Source: Trichobilharzia szidati (lineage: Eukaryota > Platyhelminthes > Trematoda > Strigeidida > Schistosomatidae). From it: DNA of 64,000 bases. The DNA is taken from assembly GCA_944472155.2 (NCBI GenBank), contig OX235277.1, positions 10,116,804-10,180,803 of the forward strand, given 5' to 3'. A model generated the notes under the pieces. It ran no database searches, was not told the origin of the DNA, and worked only from the letters and a program-made list of their open reading frames with translations. Shown here piece after piece: positions 53,521-64,000 of this stretch. A program made the position numbers and the translations under genes. Positions within the stretch are counted from its first letter, which is position 1; every line of letters begins with the position of its first letter.

Positions 53521-56500
53521 GATGCGTGGTAGACTTTACACTTATCACTATTTTAACAAATATGTTAGAATATATTCGAGGCTAACCATGAGTCAGGCAT
53601 CGTTATTCACTGATTTCACTAAAGAACCCGACTGGGAAATAATGAGTTGTGCATCCGAGGGTTTTGTGGAGGATCTTTTGTGATGAAGAAATGAAAGAGC
53701 CTATGGGCAATCTTTGGACGAGATGAAGTCGACTATAGTGGTCAGGATGGCAATGTAATAGTTTAGAGATACTATAATATTCAGAATGACAATAAACTAC
53801 TTCACAAGACGTCTGGAGTGACCCGACGTCGGGAATGCATTCAATCGAAATATGATGAATAACATGTATAATCGTGAAGTGACTATTGTTAAAGTGTTTG
53901 CTGATTTCTCTGTTGTCTCTCATTTTATTTGGCTTACTAATATCAGCGGGATTTGTGCATTGTGTTAGAATATAATTCCACATTAGATAAGTGAGTAAGT
54001 AAGTCAGTTTATTTGACCAAACACAGATGGATTTGGTATACTTCATACATTGATTCCCCTTTGTGAATTTGAAAATGATGGAACAGCAGTGGTTTGTGCA
54101 GAATAAGAAGATGGCACCGTCATTGTTTATTTCGTTGTCTGTACTTTGTTTATGTATGGAACAATTTTGACATACTTGAGAGTCTGTACTTCTTTCCTTG
54201 GTCAAAGCAAAGCAGTAAGAAAAGAGGGAAAATAACTGAAGATGAGGAGATGTAATCAACCACAGGCTTTGGAAGCTACTCACTGGAGAGAGGAAGAGGA
54301 GGATCGCACCAAACAACTGTCAGAACCTTCAAGACACAGAAGAAACCATACAAACTGACGAGTAAAGGGGTAGAATTGGATGACGTACAAACGAGTCCAG
54401 CCTCAGAAAGCCAACAAACAGACGACGAGATAGGAGGTCAGGATAGTTCTCAAGCGAAAGCTCTCGAAGAGAAGAATGTAACCGCGAAAAAGAACGAAGG
54501 CGAGATGTACAAGGAGACGGAAAGTATGGTCTCGTTATGAAACCGAGGGGGCGGGAGATGACGTAGTGGGGGGATATCCAACCCCAGAAAGCAACAAACG
54601 GAAGGAGATAAGGAGGCTGGATACCAATCGACAGCTCTTGGCGAGTAGAATATGACGATACCAAGAACGGGGCCAAAATATAAAAGGATCGGGGAAATGT
54701 AGGGGTTCGAATTCAGGAGCAGAAAAAGCGCCAATCACTCTAGCAACTTGGGAACGGTAAGAGCTACGAGGGACGGGATTGCACGAGTGGATTCCTCGTG
54801 TGGAGAAACCCGGAAAGCGTCGACGGATCAACGCCACATTCCACAAAAAGCCAAAATTTCAAGCGGTAAACGAGGAAACACAAAGAGAAAGTTCGCTTAT
54901 ACCACCAGTGAATGTCAATATGGGAGGGTATAAGCAAAAACTTATGTAATAAGCCAAATTATATCACATGACATACTTAGTGTAGGCAGATGACGGGTAG
55001 ATGAAGCTTAGTAGGGTACAGATGTCAGAGTCCCAAGACTGGCCAGAGAAGTGGCTGAAAACAAAGAAATTTGACAAAGGTAGCTGGCTTGAAAGACGAT
55101 CACTAAATAATGAATAGGACCTATGGAGAGAAAGGTTTGCCAAATTTCAGTGAATTGCTAAGAAGTGGCAAAATGACAGACAAAAAAGGAGCATAGGTAA
55201 GTTCCTGAGGCGTACAAATTGGCCACGGAAGCAAGTTTGTATAAGAATATTCGGGTGCAGCAAAAAGATGACGAAAGGCTGATTGTTGGGAATGGAAGAG
55301 TACAGTAAAGACTCCAAGATCTAAGAGAATCGGCTAGATGCGTGCAAAGCTTTTAGGGAAAAATTATGGCACAAAATTGAGAAAACGCTAGCATTTCGAC
55401 AGGAAAAATAACGAAAGTTGCGAAAGCACAGGTCGCCTACAGATATTTGGTGAGTGGTGATGCGTCAAAATTGAATGTCTTTTTGCAGAGAATGGGTGAG
55501 GGAGATTGGGGAAATGTCAATTGAAGGACGAGGTTTGTAAACGAGCGAAAGGCATAACCGCGCAAACTGAGGGGGGAGCTCAATATTTTGAAGAGGAGCA
55601 AAAAGTAGCCTGAAAGCTACACCCCTATAGAAAAGCTCAGGAAAGGGTGAAAATTTCAGAAACTTTGGATAAAAGTGGGATAGTGGGATTGAAAATTTGG
55701 GTTGCAAGATGTATATGTGAATAAGAGTTGAAATAAAGGATTCTAGGAGTGCAGGGGGGGGGGAACTCACCGTTTCCAAACAAAGGGTTGGAGAGCGAGG
55801 CTTTAGGTCACAGGGGTGAAGGAAGATGAAATAAATTGTTTTAAGATGATTTGGGGTAGAAATGTGGAGACAGGGAAGAACAAACTAAAGAAAACTGGAA
55901 CACTAGGGGTGGTACCTAGGACAAAATTTGAAAAAGGTTTTGTGGAGTGAGTATGAAAGGCGACAACTAGATAGGAAGTAGCCTCCGTCTCACTAGAGAG
56001 ACCAAGGGGGCTGAAAAACCGGGAGTGGAAGTGTACTAATTGCTAGATCAGAAAATCATCTGTCGAGTACAAGGCACTTTTTTGGCAAAATAGCTGAATA
56101 ATCGCGTAAAAAAGGAGGTATCTCGGGAAATTTGGAAAGTTATGGGTAAAAATGTATATCAGAAGAATCAGCTCGGTGAGCTCTGGCTGATGGTACAGAT
56201 TACAGAAGGTCAGAAGCAGACAGGGAAAAAAATTAAGGGCAAGAATAGCGAAATTCACAGCTTTTTAGTCGATAAATGGAAGTTAGAAGGCTAAAATTGT
56301 CAATTGAGAGAGATACTCAGTGAAATCTTTACGAGAAGGACGGGCTCGGTGAGTAGTTTTACCGTGTGAAAAAGAAATGAGAAAAACACAGTAGTTCAGA
56401 CGTAATGAGAGAGAACGTAAATTGCCAATAGCTAGCCAACCAGCTGGGGCATAGGGCAGATTGGGACTTCTGTGACAGTGAGAGAGAACTGGTGATAGGA

Positions 56501-56691
56501 AGGCCAAAGTTTCTATATTACCAGCACAAAATCGACAAAAATCGACTACTAAGACCAAATCAACGGCTATTGAGAGATATTTTGGCTCGGATAAGGAATA
56601 ATAAAAATAATTAGAAACACGTACAACTTGGGCCTAGGGTGGAGTTTGTCAGGAACATATGAAAACATGCAAAGAGCCACAAATATAGCAC
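53521..56691. other. purine-rich block without recognised genes
   Basis: From about 54.2 to 56.7 kb the plus strand is strongly A/G-rich, with few long ORFs on either strand and none with a domain. It ends at the first TIR element. At 53.64-53.76 kb the order GTGGAGGATC..GATGAAGAAATGAAAGAG vaguely recalls the RTE C-terminus. Confidence 0.4.
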
Positions 56692-56697
56692 CAATTA

Positions 56698-57005
56698 GGG
56701 CAACTCTTAACAATAGGAACACAAAACGAAACGAACTACGAACGCACAAATGACCTTAAGCAACCGATCAGGTGACTGTTTTTACCAGTAATAGGTTTTG
56801 GGGATATATGACACCAGCCTCCAGAAAGGACATATTGAGGCGACCCCTAAGCGCAGGGCATGTGTATTATTGCCTATTATCTAGCGCGTAGTGCTGCCTG
56901 GGACGACTATTGTCGCTTTTTTGAGCCTTCTGATTAGTCCTTGACGAGGTCATTTGTGCGTTTGTAGGTCGTTTCGTTTTCGGTTTCTATTGTTTAGAGT
57001 TGCCC
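56698..57005 (+). mobile_element. MITE-like TIR element 1
   Basis: 308 bases with terminal inverted repeats of about 55 bases, starting GGGCAACTCTTAACAATAGG and ending with the matching AGAGTTGCCC. A 6-base direct repeat CAATTA flanks it (56692-56697 and 57006-57011). No coding capacity. It would need a transposase from elsewhere; the superfamily is unknown to me. Confidence 0.75.
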
Positions 57006-57436
57006 CAATTAGAGAAATTATAACCCAAAACTTCAAAAGACTGCAGAGACTCACCGATCCGAGCCCGGTATATCCGATAACATATAAATCTCAAGCTTGG
57101 AGAGAGTAGGGTCAGTGGGAAGTCAATTAATGCAAGAATTTAACGGTGTGGTGCAAAGTTGTGTATATGGTTTTCTTGTGTGTAGAATGTGAAAATAGTG
57201 CAGTTCTCAACAGTCAGAATGAGCAAATATGTCAATGATGAGTTATGAGAATTTACTGAGGGCGAAATGTAGCACTCCTGCCCTTCATCCAAGTTTATTT
57301 GAGTCAACTGCTTGTTTCGACTGTACTTATCCCATACAGACTGGGCAGGAGTGAACAACAGACACCAAGACAAAAATGACCTTGAACCAAGCAATCAGAT
57401 CGCTCATTATTCCAAATGGATGCTTTCATGACCTTC
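57006..57436. other. spacer between two MITE-like elements
   Basis: No supported gene. A short piece near 57.38-57.42 kb (TGACCTTGAACCAAGCAATCAGATC) is similar to the inner TIR border, hinting at a third, decayed end. Confidence 0.3.
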
Positions 57437-57745
57437 GGGTAACTATAAACAATTGGAACATAAAACGAAACGACCTACGAACGCCCAAATGACCTCGTCA
57501 AGGACCAATCAGAGGGCTCAGAAAAACTTACAATGGTCGTCCCGGGCAGCACTAGGCGCTAGACAATAGGCAATAATACACATGCCCTGCGCTTAGGGGT
57601 CGCCTCAATATGTCCTTTCTGGAGGCTGGTGTCATATATCCCCAAAACCTATTGCTGGATCAAACAGTCACCTGATCGGTTGCTTAAGGTCATTTGTGCG
57701 TTCGTAGTTCGTTTCGTTTTGTGTTCCTATTGTTTAGAGTTGCCC
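57437..57745 (-). mobile_element. MITE-like TIR element 2, inverted
   Basis: 309 bases, reverse complement of element 1 with scattered differences, and the same inverted ends. I found no clear target duplication. The pair of opposed copies makes a roughly 1-kb hairpin-forming unit. Confidence 0.75.
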
Positions 57746-59488
57746 GGAATTGATTGGTGAATCCTAAAACTGGGACACACCAATTCTATTGAAGGATTCT
57801 GGGCTCACTTCAAAAAACGTATCAGAATGGTAAACGGTTCCCGAAATGATATATGGTGTGTAGCCATTTAGGTGAGTTTTTGTATCGTATCGACATTGGT
57901 TTGTAAGTGTTGGTTATACTCAAGATTGACGTCAGCTAACCGCACTCACTAAAGACCTCTCCTCCTCTTAATACCCTTATCAGTAGTACTCTACGTAGAG
58001 TGTAATTACCTATTAAGGAACTCAAAGTGGAAAGGCTTGAGACTGGGTAGGTAGTGTGTCCTTCCTGATGACAGTTATATCTTACACAGATTAAATATCC
58101 ATTTTAATAAATAAGAATAAGAGTGTTGTTCACAACTTACCTGTTGTCTGGTTGGATAGTAAGCACTAAGATTTCGCTTAGTGGTAGCACAACTAGGGAG
58201 TGAACCACCTGCGAACAGTAGTCACGCCGGAGAATGAAGGACAGCGGGACGCCATACTTCATGAATGTGGTAAAACAAAAGTTCAAACATTCAAGGTGTA
58301 CTCTACAAGTTTAATATGTCTATAACCAACCACTCCTATACCAGACTGGGACCAGTTAGTTTTGCAGCATATTAGAGATATTTATTATCCTGTATAATTA
58401 ATGAATTTGTATTACATTACATGTATATATGCTATACATACACATTTTGTATTAATTGAATGCCACTTTTAACTTGTAAGAATGTGATTGGTTGTTTCAA
58501 TGCTGTCTGTAGTTGGTGCGTGTTGTATACTCTTTCCGATGAGGGTTGTAATTTGTGTTAGTGTTAAGTTTAGAATCGGGGTCAGGAATAGGGTGAGGGT
58601 TACGACTAGAGATAGATAGATTTATATTTGATGTCATTTATTTTATTTTGTTTTATTAACCACATTTTCGTGGTAAGTAGTCAGTCGTCGATCCTTTTAC
58701 TGGAAAGCATGGTAACTCTCAAACGAAGCCTTCTTGGAAAGACTGCACAACAGAATAAGAGCGATGAACGATTCACACAATAGCAACTCATCTTGAGTCA
58801 CCTCGGTGAATACAAGTAGAGAAACTAATCTAACTCAACGACTGATACTCCTCATTTTCACTGGGACGTATTTTTGAGTCATGTCAGAGAAAGATACCCT
58901 GTCTGATGTGTGTTTTCATGCATTTTCTTGTGAATATATGCAGCATTTCTTGTGCATAATTTACTTGTTTCTATGATCGGTGGGCTGAAGTTTAATCGTG
59001 CGTCCATATCCATTGAGGCGCTATTGCTGAACTTTGCCCTCAACTTATCTTGATGCATATTACACTCCATTATTACTTTTCACATCATCGTATTAGTTAG
59101 TTTACATCACACTGTGGTGGTTAAGATTATTAATCTGCTTTGTTTCGAAGGGTTTTATAATCACCACCACCACCACAAGGTAAGTGCATTCATTTCATTG
59201 TAATCGTTTCATACGTGTTGCTTTCATGCTCTTCTCATGATGACAGTGTTGTAGTTATTCGCCAGCTGTCAAATAAAAACAACAGAATACCACTGTGTAC
59301 ACTATGTAAGTGTTTCGGAAGTTGTGTATATACTTGTGAACGTGTTTCGTTGGCAGAAGCAGTTGTTGGTGTCTCCAGTTGATTTTTCTGTTGCCTGATG
59401 GTTGCCTTGATGGTCCTCAATCAATATGTTACTTAATACGTAGAAATCTGGACTAAACAATGTCTTTCATTTTTTTTAATGTTAATAG
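57746..59488. other. A/T-rich region upstream of probable exons
   Basis: Mostly no signal. A possible earlier exon ends at 59179: a (CAC)n codon run followed by a good donor AAG|GTAAGTG, with the phase (two leftover bases) needed by the exon at 59489. Its start is uncertain. Confidence 0.3.
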
Positions 59489-59633
59489 CATACAACAATC
59501 TACGCGAGTGAATGTGTTGAAGAGAGGACGGTGTGAGTTGCTGTTGGTAAGGTTTTCGAAGAACCCTAATAGACGTGGAGAATTTCGAAGGTGGATTGAA
59601 GTTGGAAAAGCTTTGAAGTTGTCATTGGAAAAG
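59489..59633 (+). CDS. probable internal exon of an unknown host gene
   Basis: 145 bases between a polypyrimidine acceptor (TTTTTTTTAATGTTAATAG) and the donor AAG|GTGAGT. The first base completes a codon begun upstream; 48 codons follow without stop: QQSTRVNVLKRGRCELLLV, RFSKNPNRRGEFRRWIEVG, KALKLSLEK. The peptide is basic and mixed in composition. I do not recognise the family. An ATG at 59460 in the same frame could alternatively make this a first exon read through the supposed acceptor. It joins in frame to the small exon at 59951. Confidence 0.45.
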
Positions 59634-59950
59634 GTGAGTATAAGTAAGTATAAATGTGCTGCCTAATGCGAGTATAGAAACACGTAGTATGTTGTGATGG
59701 ATGTGAAATTGCCCGAGGATGAAGGACATTTGAAATATAAATGAATGTGTTGTGATTGAATACATATTTTTAATAACGAAAGGAACTTGAAGGGAATCGG
59801 AAACCTGTGGGTGTTGGTTGGTGGTGGGTAAGTGTTTTGTATATGATGGTTAATGCTAAATCTATTAGATGCAAATACATGAATTAATATTGGAATTGTC
59901 TGTGTTGAAGCCAATGTTGATGACAGCTAGCTACTCTTAATACGTTGCAG

Positions 59951-59989
59951 AACGACTTAGGAAGCAGATTACATACGATGGATGATCTG
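59951..59989 (+). CDS. probable 39-base micro-exon of the same gene
   Basis: Acceptor TACGTTGCAG and donor CTG|GTGAGT bound 13 codons (NDLGSRLHTMDDL) in phase with the previous exon across a 317-base intron. Very small exons are common in schistosome genes. Later exons were not found in the window. Confidence 0.4.
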
Positions 59990-60361
59990 GTGAGTATACA
60001 AACTACCCTAATAATGTTGGAAGGTGAAACTTTAATTAGCAAGAATAACCTATCGGAGTTTGTTTTCTGTGAAGTTACAACAGTTTGAGGGGATTTGTTT
60101 ATTATTTAGGGGATGAACACTCTGACTGGATACACGCAGTGTTTGTTTCCGTTCAAATAATCATATTCGTGTATTTCGGTTTTTCCTTTTAATTTCTGTG
60201 TGACTATGACTAAATTACGGGATGTACATGACTTACTTTTTCTTTTTACTTTTTGATGACAGCCTGATTCTGCATCGTATTTTTGGTACACGTATGGAAC
60301 TGTCAGCATGTGATATCGGTAACCGAAATTTTGCAGGCCGACCATAGATAGATATCAGGTA

Positions 60362-60442
60362 TGCGTCGTCGGCAGCGGATCGAACCCCGAACCATGTGCA
60401 TGGTCTGTGGGAGTCCTAACCACTACTGTGCTACCGACGCAC
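60362..60442 (-). mobile_element. SINE head fragment
   Basis: The minus strand reads TGCGTCGGTAGCACAGTAG and GGTTCGATCC, the A and B boxes of the tRNA-like head, without the RTE-derived body. It is a 3'-truncated or recombined copy. Confidence 0.7.
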
Positions 60443-61924
60443 AGACTTTGAATAAATTTCGCGTACACCAGTGAGTGAGTGGTCTTGTATTTCTAATCTT
60501 AATTGGCAAAACATTTGTTAACACGTTTAGACGAATAATGAATGGAGAAAGTGATAGTAAAGTATGTGAGTTATGTGTGTGTCCGAGAATCGTAGTCAGT
60601 CAGTGTGCGTCGAAGTAATATCGTGCGTCTATCATAGTGGATTACGACATCTAGAAATGATTGAGAAGCTTAATGTCTTCGGTAGGTTTTATGTTTACTT
60701 TGTAAGTAGCTGTGAATATTGACGAGTCAGTTAAGGTATTGTCGTGATAGGACAAATACGTGTAAACGCTTTCATGGAGTTTTCGATAAATATATACTTC
60801 CTTTGTCTGCAAGGCGATTTTTTTTACCAAGAAAGTTGTCAGGATATCCACTCTCGCATTGTAATTCAAAGACAACGTTAAGTTGCTCACTAAGGTAGCA
60901 AGGAGACCAGCTACAGGGGATTGATTACATTCAGTGGAAACTATTTTGAGTTAGCTACGTGGCTTTAGATAATGCGTGATAGAATTAGGCAGCGTACGTG
61001 AATATATATGTATATGTCCACATATATTAAACGTTGTGTAACTACTGGTGAAATCGTAGTTGCTACACAGCTCACTAAGCAGTAGTCTTATAAACAATGT
61101 ATGTACAGTACAAGCGTCTAGTTTAGTTTGCATATCTAGCTGATAAACATTAAACATTATTCCTGCGTGTGGTGGGGTATTGCATGCATTTGAGATATTG
61201 ATACGATATGTGATGAGTGTGTGAGTCCTATAACACTCGCTAGTATCATGATTAAAGCAAGAAGAAGACGTGAAGCAGGATGATGAAGTGGCGTCATTGA
61301 ATTTTGTTAGTCGTGATTAGATAGATGCATGAGAGTGGTTGGTGTAAGTAACTTAATATGCAAATACTGGAGTTATTGATGATGAAGATGATGAATGGGC
61401 ACTAGTTAACACCAGATGTTTCAACGCCATCTTGGGTGGGAGGTGCTTCTTAACTCATTTTCAAGTAAACAATCTATATGATTATGATGACGGTGATTAT
61501 GACGGTTATGATGATGCCGCTACTTCATATTAATAGATTAGCGAAGTAGCTATTGAGTCCTGAGTTACAATCCTGACATGTATTTGTAATAGAGACTTGG
61601 CATTTAGCAATACACACAGACGTGCAGCTTGTTAAATAAGCTGACTCTAGGGTGTCGAACAACATCTTGTTACACTTATTGTTATTTAGTATTCGACTTG
61701 TTGTTACATCCTACTTAGTTTTCGTTAGTGGTAGTGTATAGAAACAGACGGAGAATCCTTGTGATGGAACAAGGGACAGTCCCATAATACTTACCGTCGT
61801 AAGTCTCTGTCCCATCAACTACACTGTGAATATGCACTAATCCAACTTGACATATGACAATAGCCCATAGTAAAGTGATGCATTGAAGAATTTCAGAAGA
61901 AGTGATAGTTAGTTAATAGTGAGC
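60443..61924. other. A/T-rich region, possible intron or intergenic
   Basis: No supported exon. Simple GAT/GAC-rich sequence at about 61.38-61.40 and 61.48-61.52 kb. Confidence 0.35.
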
Positions 61925-62460
61925 AGCATATTAAGCATTTCCGTAATAACTGAACTGAATTGAATAAACCCCGTCGCTACTTTGTCATGTCTGTGAGCCT
62001 GTTAATTACTATAACGATAATCAACTCGACTGCTACTATACTACGTCTATTTATCCGTTGTGCCTACCAATTCACTGAGACACACAAATGTCAAAAGACA
62101 AAGGCTGGCTGGCTGGTCTGTGACTGTCAGATATTGATTGTATTATGTTCATCTATTAGGAAACAAAACATCATAGTTATATATTTAATCTATCACAACA
62201 ATGCAGTTGCCTGACAACCGTGAGAATGGACTGTTCTTATTGGCGGGAAATGGTGATCCGACAGAGACGAAGGTGAGACAGAAGACGATGAATTGATCTC
62301 ACACATTAAATCACAGTATGCGTTATAGAAATGATCGATCGATATATAGTAAGTCCATGAGAAGATGGATCACACGATTCATGAAAAAGGATGATCTACT
62401 ATGCTATTTTATGCTGGATCCTGTCATTAATTTCATTAATAAGGCGAATAAAATTCTGAT
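61925..62460 (+). repeat. dispersed repeat R1, copy 4
   Basis: Collinear with copies at 33.85 and 47.87 kb; contains CGTCGCTACTTTGTCATGTC and AAAGACAAAGGCTGGCTGG. Confidence 0.85.
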
Positions 62461-62734
62461 GAAGTGTACTAGCGTTAGTTAGTTAGTTTGACCGATTGAC
62501 ATTTCCGCTAACCTTCATATTCGACTACCTCCATATACCATAAAAAGTGAAGTACATGAAGTTATGAAAGCCAATTTTACATATTAGTTGTATACAGAGT
62601 GGATACATGACATACTTTGTGTATTAATTAATACTGAGTGAAATTCTCATGGAAATAAAAGTATGTGTAGTGGACAGTTGAGTTTTGCATATATTGACGC
62701 TGTATGCGCATAAACAGACGTGATATGCTTTCCG

Positions 62735-64000
62735 CTATTAGGCAAACTACCCGAGGATTGGAAGAAAGGATAATTATTCAAACTACCAAAGAAAGGAGAC
62801 CTAGGTCAATGCAAGAACTGGCGCGGAATTATGGTCCTGTCTATCCCAAGCAAAATACTAAGCCGCATCAACCTGGAGAAAATCAAACATGCCATGCTGG
62901 ATGAAAAACTTCGACCGGAACAGGCTGGATTGAGGAGAAACAAGTCATGCTTTGATCAGATCGCCACATTACGGATCATCATTGAACAAAGCTTGGAATG
63001 GCAGTCACCTCTCCGTCTCAACTTCATCGACTTTGAAAAGGCCTTCGATAGCGTCGATAGAGAGGTGCTTTTGCAACTACTTCGCTACTACAAAGGGGTG
63101 CCACCGACAATTATACATCTGATCCAACAGCTGTACGACAATGCTGCTGCATGCGAAGTAATCCACAACGGGAAACTTACGGAATCCTTCGAAGTGAGGA
63201 CAGGAGTAAGACAAGGCTGCCTACTGTCGCCAATGATTTTCCTGATTGCAGTAGACTGACTGGATAATGCGACAAACAGTGGGCAATGAGGAAACAGGCA
63301 TAAAATGCACTCACACAAAAACTTTGAGGACCCGGACTTCGCCGATGATATATGTCTGATTTCCCACAAACTGGAAGATATGCAAGTGAAAAGCAACAAG
63401 TTGGCAGAAGAAGTATCAAAGATAGGAGGGACTTCAGGTGAACATAGAGAAGACAGAGTTAGGTGATGAAGATTAATGGACAAGAACAACAACAACAGAC
63501 AACGATCAGCATAAATGGGAGGAACCTGAAAGAAACAACCTCTTTTACCTACCTGGGAAGCATCGTTTCAACTACAGGCGGAACAGATGAGGATATCAAA
63601 GCAAGAATCGGAAAAGCAAGACAACGTTTCACTACTCTCAAGTCTGTGTGGAGGTCAACAGCACTCAGCATGAAAAATAAGATCCGGATTTTCAACTCCA
63701 ATGTGAAGTCAGTCAGTGCTACTATACGGATCAGAGACTTGGCCAGCGCGTCATAAAAAGCATCTCAAACAAACTACAGACCTTTCATTAACAGTTGTCT
63801 TCGCTCAATACTCAAGATCAGATGGCCGGCCAGAAAAGATCAACAACGGGTATCTCTAGAAATGAGCGAACCAACCAGGAACCGATTGTGAAACAAATAG
63901 GCAGGAAGAAATGGAGATGGATTGGCTGGACATACTCTGAGGAAACCATCAAGTGACATCACTAGATAGTCATTTCTCGAGTGGAACCCGGCCGAAAGGG
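62735..64000 (+). pseudogene. RTE-type LINE relic (copy D), runs off the window
   Basis: 5'-truncated within the pre-RT region. RT is readable from KNWRGIMVLSIPSKIL through FIDFEKAFDSVDREVLLQ to RTGVRQGCLLSP (62.83-63.26 kb), then shifted: PDFADDICLISHK, TSFTYLGSIVSTTGG, MKNKIRIFNSNVKS. Relative to copy C the last 750 bases contain at least eight insertions of exactly four bases, each breaking the frame. The 3' end lies beyond 64000. Confidence 0.85.

Noticed and set aside
53640..53765. Another RTE 3' relic
   Set aside because: Only a weak resemblance to the WRRSCEEEL region; no 3' signature GCCCTATGTTCC. Too weak to annotate.
53603..54316. 237-codon minus-strand ORF
   Set aside because: Long for chance, but its composition is irregular, it has no domain, and it lies antisense to an A/G-rich, T-poor strand that lacks minus-strand stops. 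I do not treat it as a gene.
61375..61525. Acidic repeat-containing coding exon (GAT/GAC codons)
   Set aside because: Stops in all frames; it is a simple repeat.

Overview
The window looks like repeat-dense nuclear DNA of a parasitic flatworm, most likely a blood fluke (Schistosoma). The evidence is the mix of repeats: RTE-type LINEs resembling schistosome SR2, tRNA-headed SINEs, CR1-type LINEs, BEL/Pao and Ty3/Gypsy LTR elements, several Penelope-like element (PLE) families, and short repeats carrying hammerhead-like motifs. The two introns I can place in a host gene are only 43 and 34 bases long. There are no prokaryotic operons, no CRISPR array and no rRNA. The species is inferred, not proven.

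Layout. 1-10.1 kb: a BEL/Pao gag-protease fragment, an RTE relic, a SINE, one host gene for a small PH-domain protein (3.70-4.08 kb, minus strand), two BEL/Pao fragments joined head to head, a 497-base assembly gap, and the PHD-finger ORF1 of a LINE. 12.3-16.8 kb: an almost intact Gypsy element (292-base LTRs differing at two positions, GTAT target duplication, a 1302-codon gag-pol) whose integrase is interrupted by 34 A residues. 16.9-19.0 kb and 23.8-25.7 kb: two fold-back PLEs with inverted arms and 11- and 13-base target duplications. 25.8-30.8 kb: PLE debris.

30,788-32,764 is the most unusual element. It has LTRs, a primer-binding site, a Gypsy 3' end, a polypurine tract and a 4-base target duplication, but gag-pol is replaced by about 0.67 kb of glutamine-rich, coding-like sequence resembling a host transcription-factor activation domain. 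It looks like a non-autonomous LTR retrotransposon that captured a host gene fragment.

34.46-53.52 kb is one large inverted repeat. Its arms were later hit by different insertions: a Gypsy element with a nested RTE LINE and a PLE in the left arm, a CR1 LINE in the right arm. Each arm therefore preserves the empty site of the other arm's insertions. Both arms carry a short repeat with a decayed hammerhead core and a second tRNA-like SINE. 53.5-64 kb holds a purine-rich block of unknown nature, two opposed TIR (MITE-like) elements, two probable host exons, one more copy of a dispersed repeat (called R1 here) and an RTE relic running off the end.

How the parts relate: autonomous LINE, PLE and LTR families supply machinery, and non-autonomous passengers copy their ends. 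The SINE body is built from the 5' and 3' ends of the RTE, the chimeric LTR element borrows Gypsy ends, and the solo LTRs are recombination products. Only two host genes are visible, one as three exons and one as two probable exons.
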